A DNA stretch of 64,000 nucleotides from Streptococcus sp. S1 (GTDB lineage: Bacteria; Bacillota; Bacilli; Lactobacillales; Streptococcaceae): the NCBI RefSeq assembly GCF_034137685.1, contig NZ_CP139418.1, positions 771,001 to 835,000 on the forward strand, given 5' to 3'. The translations under genes and the position numbers were made by a program. The notes beneath the pieces were generated by a model. It was not told where the DNA came from, made no database searches, and saw only the letters and a program-made list of their open reading frames with translations. Shown piece by piece: positions 37,908-46,263 of this stretch; within the stretch, counting starts at the first letter, position 1; each line of letters begins with the position of its first letter.

Positions 37908-39827
37908 ATGTCAAATACAGAAATTGCAAAGCAGGTCATCGATGCAATCGGTGGGGTTGAGAACGTTAGCAGTGTTGCTCACTGTGCGACTCGTCTTCGC
38001 GTGATGGTAAAAGATGAATCAAAAATCAACAAAGATGTTGTTGAGAACATTGAAAAAGTACAAGGTGCTTTCTTTAACTCAGGTCAATACCAAATCATCT
38101 TTGGTACTGGTACTGTAAACAAGATCTATGATGAAGTAGTAGCTCTTGGCTTACCGACATCATCAAAAGATGAAATGAAAGCTGAAGCTGCTAAACAAGG
38201 AAACTGGTTCCAACGCGCGATCCGTACCTTTGGAGATGTTTTTGTTCCAATTTTACCAGCGATCGTTGCGACTGGATTGTTTATGGGGATTCGTGGTGCT
38301 ATTGCTCAAGACCAGGTTTTGGCTTTGTTTGGCACAACAGCAGATGCATTTAAATCTACTGATTTTTATACCTATTCAACAATTTTAACTGATACCGCGT
38401 TTGCCTTCTTCCCAGCCTTGATTTCATGGTCTGCATTCCGAGTATTCGGAGGAAATCCTGTTCTTGGGATTGTAATTGGTTTGATGATGGTTAGTCCTAC
38501 ACTTCCAAATGCGTGGGTTGTAGCGGAAGATCCTTCTAAAGCAGCAACATACTTTGGTATCTTCCATCATGTGGTTGGATTCCAGAACTCAGTTCTTCCT
38601 GCATTCTTCGTTGGTCTAATCGGTGCGAAACTTGAAAAGTGGCTCCATAAGAAAATCCCAGATGTCTTAGATTTGTTATTGGTTCCATTATTCACATTGA
38701 CAGTCATGTCGTTCCTCGCCTTGTTTATTATTGGTCCATTCTTCCACAGCATCGAGGAACATGTATTAAATGCAACTAAATTTATTTTGAATTTACCATT
38801 CGGTCTTGCAGGGTTGCTTATCGGTGGTGTTCATCAGTTGATTGTCGTTACTGGTGTCCATCATATTTTTAATCTTCTTGAATCACAATTAATTACTGCG
38901 GATAAAAAAGATCCTTTTAATGCAATTATTACAGCCGCTATGACTGCACAAGCTGGAGCTACTTTAGCAGTGGCAGTGAAATCTAAATCTCAAAAAGTAA
39001 AAGCTTTAGCATTCCCTGCAACTATTTCTGCCCTATTAGGTATTACTGAACCTGCCATCTTTGGTGTAAACTTGCGTTATGTGAAACCATTCGTTATTGC
39101 TTTGGGAGCAGGTGCCGTAGGTGGATGGATTGCATCTATGTTAAATCTTGCTGGTACAGGTTTCGGAATTACAATTATTCCAGGTACACTTCTTTATCTA
39201 AACGGTCAATTATTGAAATATGTATTTATGGTTGTGTTTACAACTGCACTAAGTTTCGGTTTGACTTATATGTTTGGTTATGAAGATGAAGCTTCATCAG
39301 TTCCTGCAGAGGATAAAGAAGCTGGTGCAATTATTGAAGAAGAAACAACTGGAAATGTTCCTGCATCTCTTCAAGATGAAACGATCATCTCACCTATCGT
39401 TGGTAGTTCTGTAGCTCTTGCTGATGTGAATGATCCTGTCTTCTCAAGTGGAGCGATGGGACAAGGGATTGCCATCAAACCAACTGAAGGCGTTGTATAC
39501 GCACCAGCTGATGCGGAAGTTACCATTGCTTTTGCAACTGGTCATGCCTACGGTTTGAAGACAGCTAATGGTGCTGAAATCTTGATCCACGTTGGGATTG
39601 ATACCGTATCAATGAACGGGGAAGGATTTGATCAAAAAGTAGCTCAAGGTGATAAAGTGAAAGCTGGTGATATCCTTGGTACATTTGATGCAGCGAAAAT
39701 CGCCGCAGCTGGTCTTGAAGACACAACCATGGTGATCGTCACTAACACAGCTGACTTTGCCTCTGTCACACCTGTTGCAACTGGATCTGTTGAAAAGGGT
39801 GATGCGATTATTGAAGTCAAAGCTTAA
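37908..39827 (+). CDS. scrA: Sucrose-specific PTS enzyme IIBCA
   Basis: A 639-residue membrane permease that imports sucrose with phosphorylation to sucrose-6-phosphate. Domain order is IIB (about 1-90, phosphorylated Cys in SVAHCATRLRVM), IIC (about 105-460, roughly ten transmembrane helices with the LLGITEPAIFGVNLRY loop) and IIA (about 490-639, His in ILIHVGIDTVSMNGEGF). The start follows AAGGAG. It is divergent from scrB-scrR and is followed by a terminator and scrK. Sucrose rather than trehalose specificity rests on the scr context. Confidence 0.95.
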   Translation: MSNTEIAKQVIDAIGGVENVSSVAHCATRLRVMVKDESKINKDVVENIEKVQGAFFNSGQYQIIFGTGTVNKIYDEVVALGLPTSSKDEMKAEAAKQGNWFQRAIRTFGDVFVPILPAIVATGLFMGIRGAIAQDQVLALFGTTADAFKSTDFYTYSTILTDTAFAFFPALISWSAFRVFGGNPVLGIVIGLMMVSPTLPNAWVVAEDPSKAATYFGIFHHVVGFQNSVLPAFFVGLIGAKLEKWLHKKIPDVLDLLLVPLFTLTVMSFLALFIIGPFFHSIEEHVLNATKFILNLPFGLAGLLIGGVHQLIVVTGVHHIFNLLESQLITADKKDPFNAIITAAMTAQAGATLAVAVKSKSQKVKALAFPATISALLGITEPAIFGVNLRYVKPFVIALGAGAVGGWIASMLNLAGTGFGITIIPGTLLYLNGQLLKYVFMVVFTTALSFGLTYMFGYEDEASSVPAEDKEAGAIIEEETTGNVPASLQDETIISPIVGSSVALADVNDPVFSSGAMGQGIAIKPTEGVVYAPADAEVTIAFATGHAYGLKTANGAEILIHVGIDTVSMNGEGFDQKVAQGDKVKAGDILGTFDAAKIAAAGLEDTTMVIVTNTADFASVTPVATGSVEKGDAIIEVKA

Positions 39828-39845
39828 TTGAATCAATAAGTTCTC

Positions 39846-39880
39846 AAGGACTGGTCAGATCATCTCCAGTCCTTGAATTT
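39846..39880 (+). terminator. scrA terminator
   Basis: A 9-bp stem AAGGACTGG/CCAGTCCTT with an 11-nt loop, then a T-rich tail. Confidence 0.82.
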
Positions 39881-39987
39881 TATTTCTCAAAAAAGGTGTG
39901 CTTTTTCTTTAGAGAAGAGAAAAAGGTTGACGATAAAATATGCTATAATAAATACAGGATATTTTTCATAATAAAAAAGGAGCCAAC

Positions 39988-40887
39988 ATGACAAAATTAT
40001 ATGGAAGTTTGGAAGCTGGCGGTACAAAATTTGTTTGTGCGGTTGGTGATGAAAACTATAATGTTGTGGAAAAAGTACAATTTCCAACAACCAAGCCAAT
40101 TGAAACTATTGATAAGTGTATTGAATTTTTCTCAAAATTTGAGGATCTAGTTGGGCTTGCGATTGGTTCATTTGGACCAATTGATATCGATCCAAATTCA
40201 AACACTTATGGTTTTATCACAACGACTCCAAAACCAAATTGGGCCAATGTAGATATCGTTGGGGCCTTCCGTCGTGCCTTGAATGTCCCTATCTATTTCA
40301 CGACAGATGTGAATAGCTCTGCCTATGGAGAAGTGGTGGCACGTAATAATGCGGGTGGCCACATCGAAAACTTGGTTTACTATACCATCGGAACAGGGAT
40401 CGGTGCTGGTGTTATCCAACGTGGTGAGTTTATCGGGGGTGCTGGACACCCAGAAATGGGTCACTACTATGTTGCCCAACACCCAATGGATGTAGAAAAA
40501 GAATTCAAGGGTGTTTGTCCTTTCCACAATGGCTGTTTGGAAGGCTTTGCGGCTGGTCCAAGTCTCGAAGCTCGTACAGGTATTCGTGGGGAAAACATTG
40601 AACTCAACAGCAATGTATGGGATATTCAAGCTTACTACATCGCACAAGCAGCAGTGAATGCGACAGTTACCTTCCGCCCAGACGTCATTGTCTTTGGAGG
40701 AGGAGTAATGGCTCAACAACATATGCTGGATCGTGTGCGGACGAAATTTACAGCTCTCTTGAACGGTTACCTCCCTGTACCAGATGTGAGAGATTATATT
40801 GTGACACCTGCAGTTGCGGGCAATGGTTCAGCGACCTTGGGGAACTTTGTTCTTGCAAAAGAAGTGAGCGAGAGGCTTAAAAAATAA
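39988..40887 (+). CDS. scrK: ROK-family fructokinase
   Basis: A 299-residue ATP-dependent kinase that makes fructose-6-phosphate from the fructose released by ScrB. ROK features are YGSLEAGGTKFVCAVGD (phosphate loop), TTDVNSSAYGE and the zinc motif with H-x-C-x-x-H-x-x-C spacing near GVCPFHNGCLEGFAAGPS. It has its own promoter, with an extended -10 (TGC-TATAAT around 39940-39950). AAGGAG precedes the ATG. It sits directly downstream of scrA. Confidence 0.94.
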   Translation: MTKLYGSLEAGGTKFVCAVGDENYNVVEKVQFPTTKPIETIDKCIEFFSKFEDLVGLAIGSFGPIDIDPNSNTYGFITTTPKPNWANVDIVGAFRRALNVPIYFTTDVNSSAYGEVVARNNAGGHIENLVYYTIGTGIGAGVIQRGEFIGGAGHPEMGHYYVAQHPMDVEKEFKGVCPFHNGCLEGFAAGPSLEARTGIRGENIELNSNVWDIQAYYIAQAAVNATVTFRPDVIVFGGGVMAQQHMLDRVRTKFTALLNGYLPVPDVRDYIVTPAVAGNGSATLGNFVLAKEVSERLKK

Positions 40888-40926
40888 GTAGCAATTGTCT
40901 CTTAGAGGTTAGAAATAAGAGCGAGA

Positions 40927-40953
40927 CCGAGACAGATTTGTCTCGGTTTCTTT
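40927..40953 (+). terminator. scrK terminator
   Basis: An 8-bp stem CCGAGACA/TGTCTCGG with a 4-nt loop and a T-rich tail. Confidence 0.8.
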
Positions 40954-40982
40954 CGTCTATCTATAAGGAAGAGAGGGAAGGA

Positions 40983-41393
40983 ATGAAAAAGAATATTGTG
41001 AAGGATGTCTTATTCTTGGGTCAAAAGTCAGAAGAAGCGACACCTGAGGATCGCACCTTGGCTCTGGATTTGCAGGATACCTTAAATGCTCATCTTCTTG
41101 AGTGTGTAGGATTGGCGGCCAATATGATCGGGGTGAAAAAGCGGGCGATTATCATTCGAATGGGAAATGAAAATCTGATCATGTTTAATCCTGTTCTCCT
41201 TGAAAAGAAAAAGCCTTATCAAACAGAGGAAGGATGTTTATCTTTAGTGGGGAGTCGGTCAACAACTCGTTACGAGGAGATGACAGTGGCCTATCGAGAT
41301 GTGAATTGGAAAGCAAAAACGATTCATTTGTCAGGTTTTCCAGCCCAGATCTGTCAGCACGAAATGGATCATCTAGAAGGCGTTATCATATAG
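40983..41393 (+). CDS. Peptide deformylase-like protein with altered motif 1
   Basis: A 136-residue protein of the polypeptide deformylase family. Motif 2 (EEGCLSL, metal Cys) and motif 3 (QHEMDHLEG, two metal His and catalytic Glu) are intact. Motif 1, normally GxGLAAxQ, reads VGLAANMIG, so the conserved Gln that stabilises the transition state is Met and the preceding residue Asn. The start at 40983 follows GAGGGAAGG. Streptococci are known to carry a second, non-essential Def paralogue besides the essential one; this looks like that form. Activity is uncertain. Confidence 0.8.
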   Translation: MKKNIVKDVLFLGQKSEEATPEDRTLALDLQDTLNAHLLECVGLAANMIGVKKRAIIIRMGNENLIMFNPVLLEKKKPYQTEEGCLSLVGSRSTTRYEEMTVAYRDVNWKAKTIHLSGFPAQICQHEMDHLEGVII

Positions 41394-41402
41394 AAGTGAT
41401 GG

Positions 41403-41430
41403 ATGGAGTCAATCTGGCTCCATTTTTTAC
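41403..41430 (+). terminator. Terminator after the deformylase-like gene
   Basis: ATGGAG pairs with CTCCAT over a 9-nt loop and is followed by six T residues. Confidence 0.75.
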
Positions 41431-41544
41431 TAGGAAAAAGTGATAGAAAAGTCGATTCTTGGAGACATAAAATTGATAAAAGCAAAAAAAGGAATAGCGG
41501 TTGTATAGAAAAAGAAGAAAGAGACAATAAAAAAGGAACCGTAC

Positions 41545-41574
41545 TTGACAGGTTTTCTTAGGATCGCGTATACT
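41545..41574 (+). promoter_or_regulatory. Promoter of the PAP2 gene
   Basis: A perfect TTGACA (41545-41550), an 18-bp spacer and TATACT (41569-41574). Confidence 0.8.
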
Positions 41575-41612
41575 AGTAGTACAAAAATGAGATGACAGAT
41601 AGGAGTGCCAAC

Positions 41613-42128
41613 ATGATGCCCAATCTTCAAGATTATTCGAAATTTTATCGTTGGCTAACCTTGCCTTTTACGAGAAAACCACATCGTGTGCAGGTTCTTC
41701 AAAGGATGAATCGAATCTTGACGTTCGCCATGCCAGTCATCTACAGTCTAGTCTTTTGTTGGCTATTTTTTAAGAAAACTTCGCTTGGAGGAATCTGGCC
41801 TTTTATCTGGATTCCTGCTTCAGGTTTTGTCTTGTTTAGCCTCTTTCGTCATTGGGTCAATGTTCCGAGACCGTATGAAAAATGGGAGATTCAACCATTA
41901 TTAGACAAAAATTCATCCGGTCATTCCTTTCCTAGCCGACATGTTTTTTCGGCGACTATTATCTCCATGTGTGTCTGTCAGTTGTCGCTTCCGCTAGGAA
42001 TGTGCTCGATGCTCCTATCTCTTCTATTAGCCCTTGTCCGAATTCTCGGAGGGGTTCATTATCCTAAGGATGTCTTCGCCGCGTGGGTATTAGGACTCAT
42101 CTGGGGCGAACTCTTTTTGCTACTTTAA
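41613..42128 (+). CDS. PAP2-family membrane phosphatase
   Basis: A 171-residue protein with about five transmembrane helices. The acid-phosphatase triad is readable: a K-x6-RP-like region (HWVNVPRPYEKW), SGHSFPSRH and RILGGVHYPKDVFAAW. Such small PAP2 proteins dephosphorylate undecaprenyl pyrophosphate (BcrC-like) or phosphatidylglycerol phosphate at the outer face of the membrane. The ATG at 41613 follows AGGAG; an in-frame ATG at 41592 has no site. Lipid substrate not assignable. Confidence 0.85.
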   Translation: MMPNLQDYSKFYRWLTLPFTRKPHRVQVLQRMNRILTFAMPVIYSLVFCWLFFKKTSLGGIWPFIWIPASGFVLFSLFRHWVNVPRPYEKWEIQPLLDKNSSGHSFPSRHVFSATIISMCVCQLSLPLGMCSMLLSLLLALVRILGGVHYPKDVFAAWVLGLIWGELFLLL

Positions 42129-42156
42129 ATGAACAAATTTCTGAAAATTGACCTTT

Positions 42157-42185
42157 GTTCAAGAGCGAGTGATAGTGTATACTGG
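42157..42185 (+). promoter_or_regulatory. Promoter of the second GNAT gene
   Basis: TTGTTC, a 17-bp spacer and TATACT lie just before the gene. The -35 overlaps the right arm of a GAACAAA/TTTGTTC dyad starting at 42131, perhaps a weak terminator of the PAP2 gene. Confidence 0.6.
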
Positions 42186-42211
42186 AAGGAGGACTTGAAT
42201 GAGGAGAGAAG

Positions 42212-42838
42212 ATGAAGTACAGAAAAGCAGAAAAAGCAGATCTGGATCAGGTGGTTCGAGTAGCCAGTACAGCCTTTGAGGACTATCTATTTTTAAAAGT
42301 TATCAAGGATTTGGTTCGGGATCTGAAACAATACCCTGTTTTTGTTGAAAAAATGATGCGCATCTTAGTAAGGATTTTTTTTAAGCACCATATTTGCCTT
42401 GTAGCAGAAAAAAATACTGAAATTTATGCAGTTGCCTTGTTGCAAAAGGGACCGATTCCTTTTCGGCTCTATCTTTTGAATGGAGGAATCGGGTTGCTCA
42501 AGTTTATCTCCTTGAAGAATATCTTGTCCTATTTGAAATTTATGGAGGACACGGATAAGGAATTGGAGCAAAATGTAGATTTTGATTGGTATTTGATGCT
42601 TCTCGCAGTCGCCCCTAAACACCAACGGCAGGGCTATGGCAGTCGCTTTATGACAGAAGGAATTGAGCCTTTCTTGGAAGAGATCCAAGGAAAAAAACTA
42701 GCCTTTTATACCAATACCAAAGGAAATGTCTATTTTTACACGAAAAATGGTTACAAGGAAGTCTATTCAAGTGAGATTAGCTTTAATCAAGTAGAGATGG
42801 GTAGTTGGTATTTCTTGAAGGAACTAAAAAAACACTAA
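42212..42838 (+). CDS. GNAT-family N-acetyltransferase
   Basis: A 208-residue GNAT protein with the acetyl-CoA motif LAVAPKHQRQGYGSRFMTEG around residues 131-150 and FYTKNGYKEV near the C terminus. The middle (about 45-105) is basic and hydrophobic. The substrate is unknown. Its stop codon overlaps the left arm of a hairpin (42832-42855) that is repeated 327 bp downstream on the far side of a structured repeat. Confidence 0.82.
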   Translation: MKYRKAEKADLDQVVRVASTAFEDYLFLKVIKDLVRDLKQYPVFVEKMMRILVRIFFKHHICLVAEKNTEIYAVALLQKGPIPFRLYLLNGGIGLLKFISLKNILSYLKFMEDTDKELEQNVDFDWYLMLLAVAPKHQRQGYGSRFMTEGIEPFLEEIQGKKLAFYTNTKGNVYFYTKNGYKEVYSSEISFNQVEMGSWYFLKELKKH

Positions 42839-43187
42839 GGATACAACCTTAGTGTCAGCTTGATGACAAAGTCATTTTAGAAACTTTCCTTAGGTGAGTA
42901 CGGACGACAGCGAACTTCGAAGAAGTTCCATGACTTAGTTTTGAGCCCCTTCGCTTTTCAATTTTTGGACTCTGGCTAAAACAGTTCCCCGAACTGTTTT
43001 ACTCTCAAAACTCCCGAGCTCTTGAAACTGAATAGTTTCAAGAGCTTTTCTCACGTCGGAAAGTTTCAGTTGATGATTGAATAATTCTAACGAATAATTT
43101 TTTTTATTTTTACAGAAGTTAATAGATTTGTATAAAATAGCAATTTGTATACGCCCTCACACTAAGGTTACAACCTTAGTGTTTTTT
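42832..43187 (+). repeat. BOX-like structured repeat, full copy 2, between duplicated terminator hairpins
   Basis: The core 42881-43066 is closed by AAACTTTCC (42881-42889)/GGAAAGTTT (43058-43066) and GTGAG/CTCAC. It contains hairpin 1 (42912-42928), helix 2 (42937-42945 with 43004-43012) enclosing an extra hairpin (42978-43000), and a 12-bp hairpin 3 (43018-43045, loop GAAT). A 24-bp hairpin sequence flanks the whole element at 42832-42855 and 43159-43182, identical except for one base; only the right one is followed by T6. Shared tail motifs with copy 1 include TTCTAACGAATA and TAGATTTGTA. Confidence 0.78.
43159..43187 (+). terminator. Terminator serving the GNAT gene (right hairpin copy)
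   Basis: A 9-bp perfect stem ACACTAAGG/CCTTAGTGT with T6. The left copy at 42832 lacks the T tail. Confidence 0.85.
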
Positions 43188-44326
43188 CATTGTAGTTCTG
43201 GATCAGCTCGAACACCGAATTTTTCAAAGAAAGCAGTTCGTTCTTCTATGATAGCGTCCGTCGGATGTTTGATATTCCGTAAGAGCTCAACAAGGTCCGG
43301 CGTGACTTCACGAAGCAGTTGCCCTAAAGACCAGATAGCTGTTGCAATATGGATCTGATTTTGTGAAGTTTCGATGATGTTCAGGAGCTTAGGGATGGCC
43401 GAGCGGTCATTGGCATTGGCTAATGCAATGATGGCATTGCGCTGGAGGATATTCTTGCCTCGCCAACTTCCAGCAACGTTCCCGAATTTTTCTTTAAATT
43501 GTCCGTTGGATAGTTCTATAAAGGGAATCAACTCTGGATGAGCTAGATCAGGATCGATTTCTGTTGCCAAGGGATTATCTAACCCTTTGTTATAAGGGCA
43601 ACTAATCTGACAAATATCACATCCATAGATGACCGTTTTAATTTTCTTACGAAATTCTAGGTCCATCATGCCCTTGTCTTGGGTTTGGAAGGACAAACAG
43701 CGTTTGGCATTCATAGAGCCATCCCCGATTAAACAGGAGGTTGGGCAAGCATCTAAACAACGCCGACAGTCTCCACAACCATAGTCGACAGGCTGATCTG
43801 GTTCGATTTCGAGGTTGGTAATCAATTCACCCAGAAACATGTAAGAACCGAATTCTTTTGAAATGACCAAACCATTTTTTCCGATGAAGCCAATCCCAGC
43901 TCGTCGGGCGACAGCCGTATCAACCAGTGCTCCAGTATCGACCATGCCCTTGTATTCAAAATCCTGCGTCATTTCTTCAATCCCAGCAGCTAAGCGGTTG
44001 AGCTTGTCTTGAAGGACATAATGGTAGTCTAATCCCCAGCTGTTGGGTGTGAATTTTCCTCTTTTATAGGCAGTTTTTTGAGGTTGTTGCTTGAGTTTGT
44101 GGGGGTAGGCGACAGCGATTGAGATGATGGTCTTTGCGGAGGAGAGACTTAATTTGGGTTGGATGCGCTCTTCAATATTCTTATGCTCGAATCCAGAATT
44201 CCGTCCTTCCTCAACGGCCAAGCGGAGCGATTTTTCCAAATAAGCGAAGTCATCAGCAGTTGTAAATCCAATTTTTGAAATCCCAATAGAATGCGCCAGT
44301 TGGATAATGTTTTCTTTTAGTGTCAT
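43187..44326 (-). CDS. queG: Epoxyqueuosine reductase
   Basis: Cobalamin- and Fe-S-dependent enzyme for the last step of queuosine synthesis on tRNA. The product has 379 residues. Two 4Fe-4S clusters are visible (CGDCRRCLDACPTSCL and CDICQISCPYN), and the C terminus contains HEAT-like repeats (RNAIIALANANDRSAIPKLL). I place the start at 44326 (MTLKENIIQLAHSIG). An ATG three codons earlier overlaps a TATAAT (44334-44339), which suggests transcription begins almost at 44326 and that the mRNA is close to leaderless. Confidence 0.93.
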   Translation of the reverse strand: MTLKENIIQLAHSIGISKIGFTTADDFAYLEKSLRLAVEEGRNSGFEHKNIEERIQPKLSLSSAKTIISIAVAYPHKLKQQPQKTAYKRGKFTPNSWGLDYHYVLQDKLNRLAAGIEEMTQDFEYKGMVDTGALVDTAVARRAGIGFIGKNGLVISKEFGSYMFLGELITNLEIEPDQPVDYGCGDCRRCLDACPTSCLIGDGSMNAKRCLSFQTQDKGMMDLEFRKKIKTVIYGCDICQISCPYNKGLDNPLATEIDPDLAHPELIPFIELSNGQFKEKFGNVAGSWRGKNILQRNAIIALANANDRSAIPKLLNIIETSQNQIHIATAIWSLGQLLREVTPDLVELLRNIKHPTDAIIEERTAFFEKFGVRADPELQ

Positions 44327-44441
44327 CCCCTTCATTATACACAAAAATAAAGTTTCTGGCGAGAGAGGAAAATAATAGAAAGGGCTTTCAAAAACTTTCT
44401 TTTTTTTGTATAATAGAAACATGAAATGCGAGGAGGATATT

Positions 44442-45386
44442 ATGGGACAACCATTATTTTTACATTCAGTCATGCAGGAAAAAATTTGGGGAGGAACTCG
44501 TCTGAAAGAAGAATTTGGTTACGAAATTCCGAGCGACCATGTCGGTGAATTTTGGGCGATTTCAGCCCATCCACATGGAGTTTCTAAAGTAGCCAATGGT
44601 CCATACGAAGGAATGGGATTGGACCAGCTCTATCAAGAGCATCGGGAATTATTCGGGAATCGTAAAGAGCCTGTCTTTCCTTTATTAACAAAGATTTTGG
44701 ATGCCAACGATTGGCTCAGTGTACAGGTGCACCCAGATGATACCTATGCAATGGAACATGAAGGAGAACTTGGAAAAACTGAGTGTTGGTATGTGATTGC
44801 GGCTGATGAAGGATCTGAGATTATCTATGGACACAATGCCAAGTCAAAAGAAGAACTCCGCCAGCAAATCGAAGATAAAAACTGGGATGCCTTGTTAACA
44901 AAGGTTCCTGTCAAGGCTGGAGATTTCTTCTATGTGCCAAGTGGGACCATGCACGCCATTGGTTCTGGAATTTTGATTCTTGAAACCCAACAGTCGAGTG
45001 ATACCACCTACCGGGTTTATGATTTTGACCGCAAGGATGCTCAAGGAAACTTGCGGGAACTTCACTTGGAAAAATCGATTGATGTGTTAAACATCGGTGA
45101 GCCTGCCAATAGCCATCCAGATACAGTTGTCATCGATGACCTTCGAATGACCACCTTGGTTGCCAGTGATTTCTTCACTGTTTATAAGTGGGAACTGACT
45201 GGAAAAGCTGATTTTGAAAAGACTGCTGATTACAGCTTATTGAGCGTCATAGCCGGAGAAGGGAAATTGACGGTAGATGGAAAGGATTATCCTATTCAAA
45301 AAGGAAGCCACTTTATCCTACCGAGCGATGTTGAATCTTGGACTTTGGGAGGGCAAGGTTTAGAATTGATCGTGAGTCATCCATAA
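44442..45386 (+). CDS. manA: Mannose-6-phosphate isomerase, class I
   Basis: A 314-residue zinc cupin enzyme interconverting mannose-6-P and fructose-6-P. Metal ligands are seen in LSVQVHPDD and GKTECWYVI and in YVPSGTMHAIGSGI; LFLHSVMQEKIWGGTRLKEEFG is the usual N terminus. AGGAGG precedes the ATG at 44442. The promoter has TATAAT at 44409-44414 and lies back to back with that of queG. Confidence 0.96.
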   Translation: MGQPLFLHSVMQEKIWGGTRLKEEFGYEIPSDHVGEFWAISAHPHGVSKVANGPYEGMGLDQLYQEHRELFGNRKEPVFPLLTKILDANDWLSVQVHPDDTYAMEHEGELGKTECWYVIAADEGSEIIYGHNAKSKEELRQQIEDKNWDALLTKVPVKAGDFFYVPSGTMHAIGSGILILETQQSSDTTYRVYDFDRKDAQGNLRELHLEKSIDVLNIGEPANSHPDTVVIDDLRMTTLVASDFFTVYKWELTGKADFEKTADYSLLSVIAGEGKLTVDGKDYPIQKGSHFILPSDVESWTLGGQGLELIVSHP

Positions 45387-45390
45387 AAAG

Positions 45391-45434
45391 AAAGGGTTTG
45401 AGTTAAAAGTTGTGAAACAACTCAAGCCTTTTTT
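45391..45434 (+). terminator. manA terminator
   Basis: GGGTTTGAGTT pairs with AACTCAAGCC (one bulge) and is followed by T6. Confidence 0.82.
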
Positions 45435-45461
45435 ATCTGAAAACAATTATTATGTTAAGTC

Positions 45462-45492
45462 TTGACTCTGACCTAAGGGGAGGGATTATACT
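45462..45492 (+). promoter_or_regulatory. MerR-type promoter with 19-bp spacer
   Basis: TTGACT (45462-45467) and TATACT (45487-45492) are separated by 19 bp, containing the partial dyad CTnnCCTAAGGnnAG. The overlong spacer with a central dyad is typical of promoters activated by MerR-family proteins through DNA untwisting. Confidence 0.8.
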
Positions 45493-45512
45493 ATCCTTGT
45501 AAGGAGGAAATC

Positions 45513-46253
45513 ATGTACCATATCAAAGAAGCTGCAGAGCTGTCGGGTGTCTCTGTCAAGACCTTGCACTACTATGACAAGATAGGACTTCTCGTCCCTG
45601 TGAAATCTGAAAATGGTTATCGGACATACAGTCAAGAAGATTTAGAACGATTACAGGTGATTCTCTACTACAAGTATCTAGGATTTTCCTTAGATCAAAT
45701 AGCAGAACTCTTGGCCGAAGAAAAATCTAACTTATTGCCCCATTTGACCAAACAGTTGGACTATTTGACTCAAGAAAGACAGCGTCTGGATACCTTGATT
45801 TCTACCTTGCAAAAAACTATTCAAGAACAAAAAGGAGAAAGAAAAATGACTATTGAGGAAAAATTTACTGGATTTAGCTACCAAGATACTCAAAAATACC
45901 AGCAAGAGGCGGTAGAGAAGTACGGTCAAGAAGTCATGGATCAAGCGCTTGAACGTCAAAAAGGTCGAGAAGAGGAGGCGACAGGAGCCTTTAATCAAGT
46001 TTTCCAAGTCTTGGCGAAAAACCTCCAGGCTGGTTTGCCAGTAACAGCATCGGAAAACCAAGATCAAGCCGCCAAACTTTTAGATGCGATTCGAACGTAT
46101 GGATTTGAATGCTCTATAGAGGTTTTTGGCCATATCGGCAAAGGCTATGTCTATAATCCAGAATTCAAGGAAAACATCGACAAGTTTGGAGCTGGCACAG
46201 CCCAGTACACTTCGGATGTCATTTCCTTTTATGTCGAAAATCAAGCAAAATAA
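45513..46253 (+). CDS. TipAL-type MerR family regulator
   Basis: A 246-residue regulator. Residues 1-70 form a MerR winged helix (YHIKEAAELSGVSVKTLHYYDKIGLL), about 75-112 a dimerising coiled coil, and about 113-246 a TipAS-like domain (MTIEEKFTGFSYQD, then a helical YVYNPEFKENIDKFG end). TipAS domains in Streptomyces bind thiopeptide antibiotics covalently. AAGGAGG precedes the ATG, and an internal ATG at 45846 with a GGAGAAAG site could give a TipAS-only form, as happens in tipA. It probably autoregulates through the 19-bp-spacer promoter. Confidence 0.85.
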   Translation: MYHIKEAAELSGVSVKTLHYYDKIGLLVPVKSENGYRTYSQEDLERLQVILYYKYLGFSLDQIAELLAEEKSNLLPHLTKQLDYLTQERQRLDTLISTLQKTIQEQKGERKMTIEEKFTGFSYQDTQKYQQEAVEKYGQEVMDQALERQKGREEEATGAFNQVFQVLAKNLQAGLPVTASENQDQAAKLLDAIRTYGFECSIEVFGHIGKGYVYNPEFKENIDKFGAGTAQYTSDVISFYVENQAK

Positions 46254-46263
46254 AAAAGTGAGA

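Noticed and set aside
37690-38004. Open frame spanning the scrA promoter and start
   Set aside because: It overlaps operators and the scrA N terminus in another frame and lacks a ribosome site.
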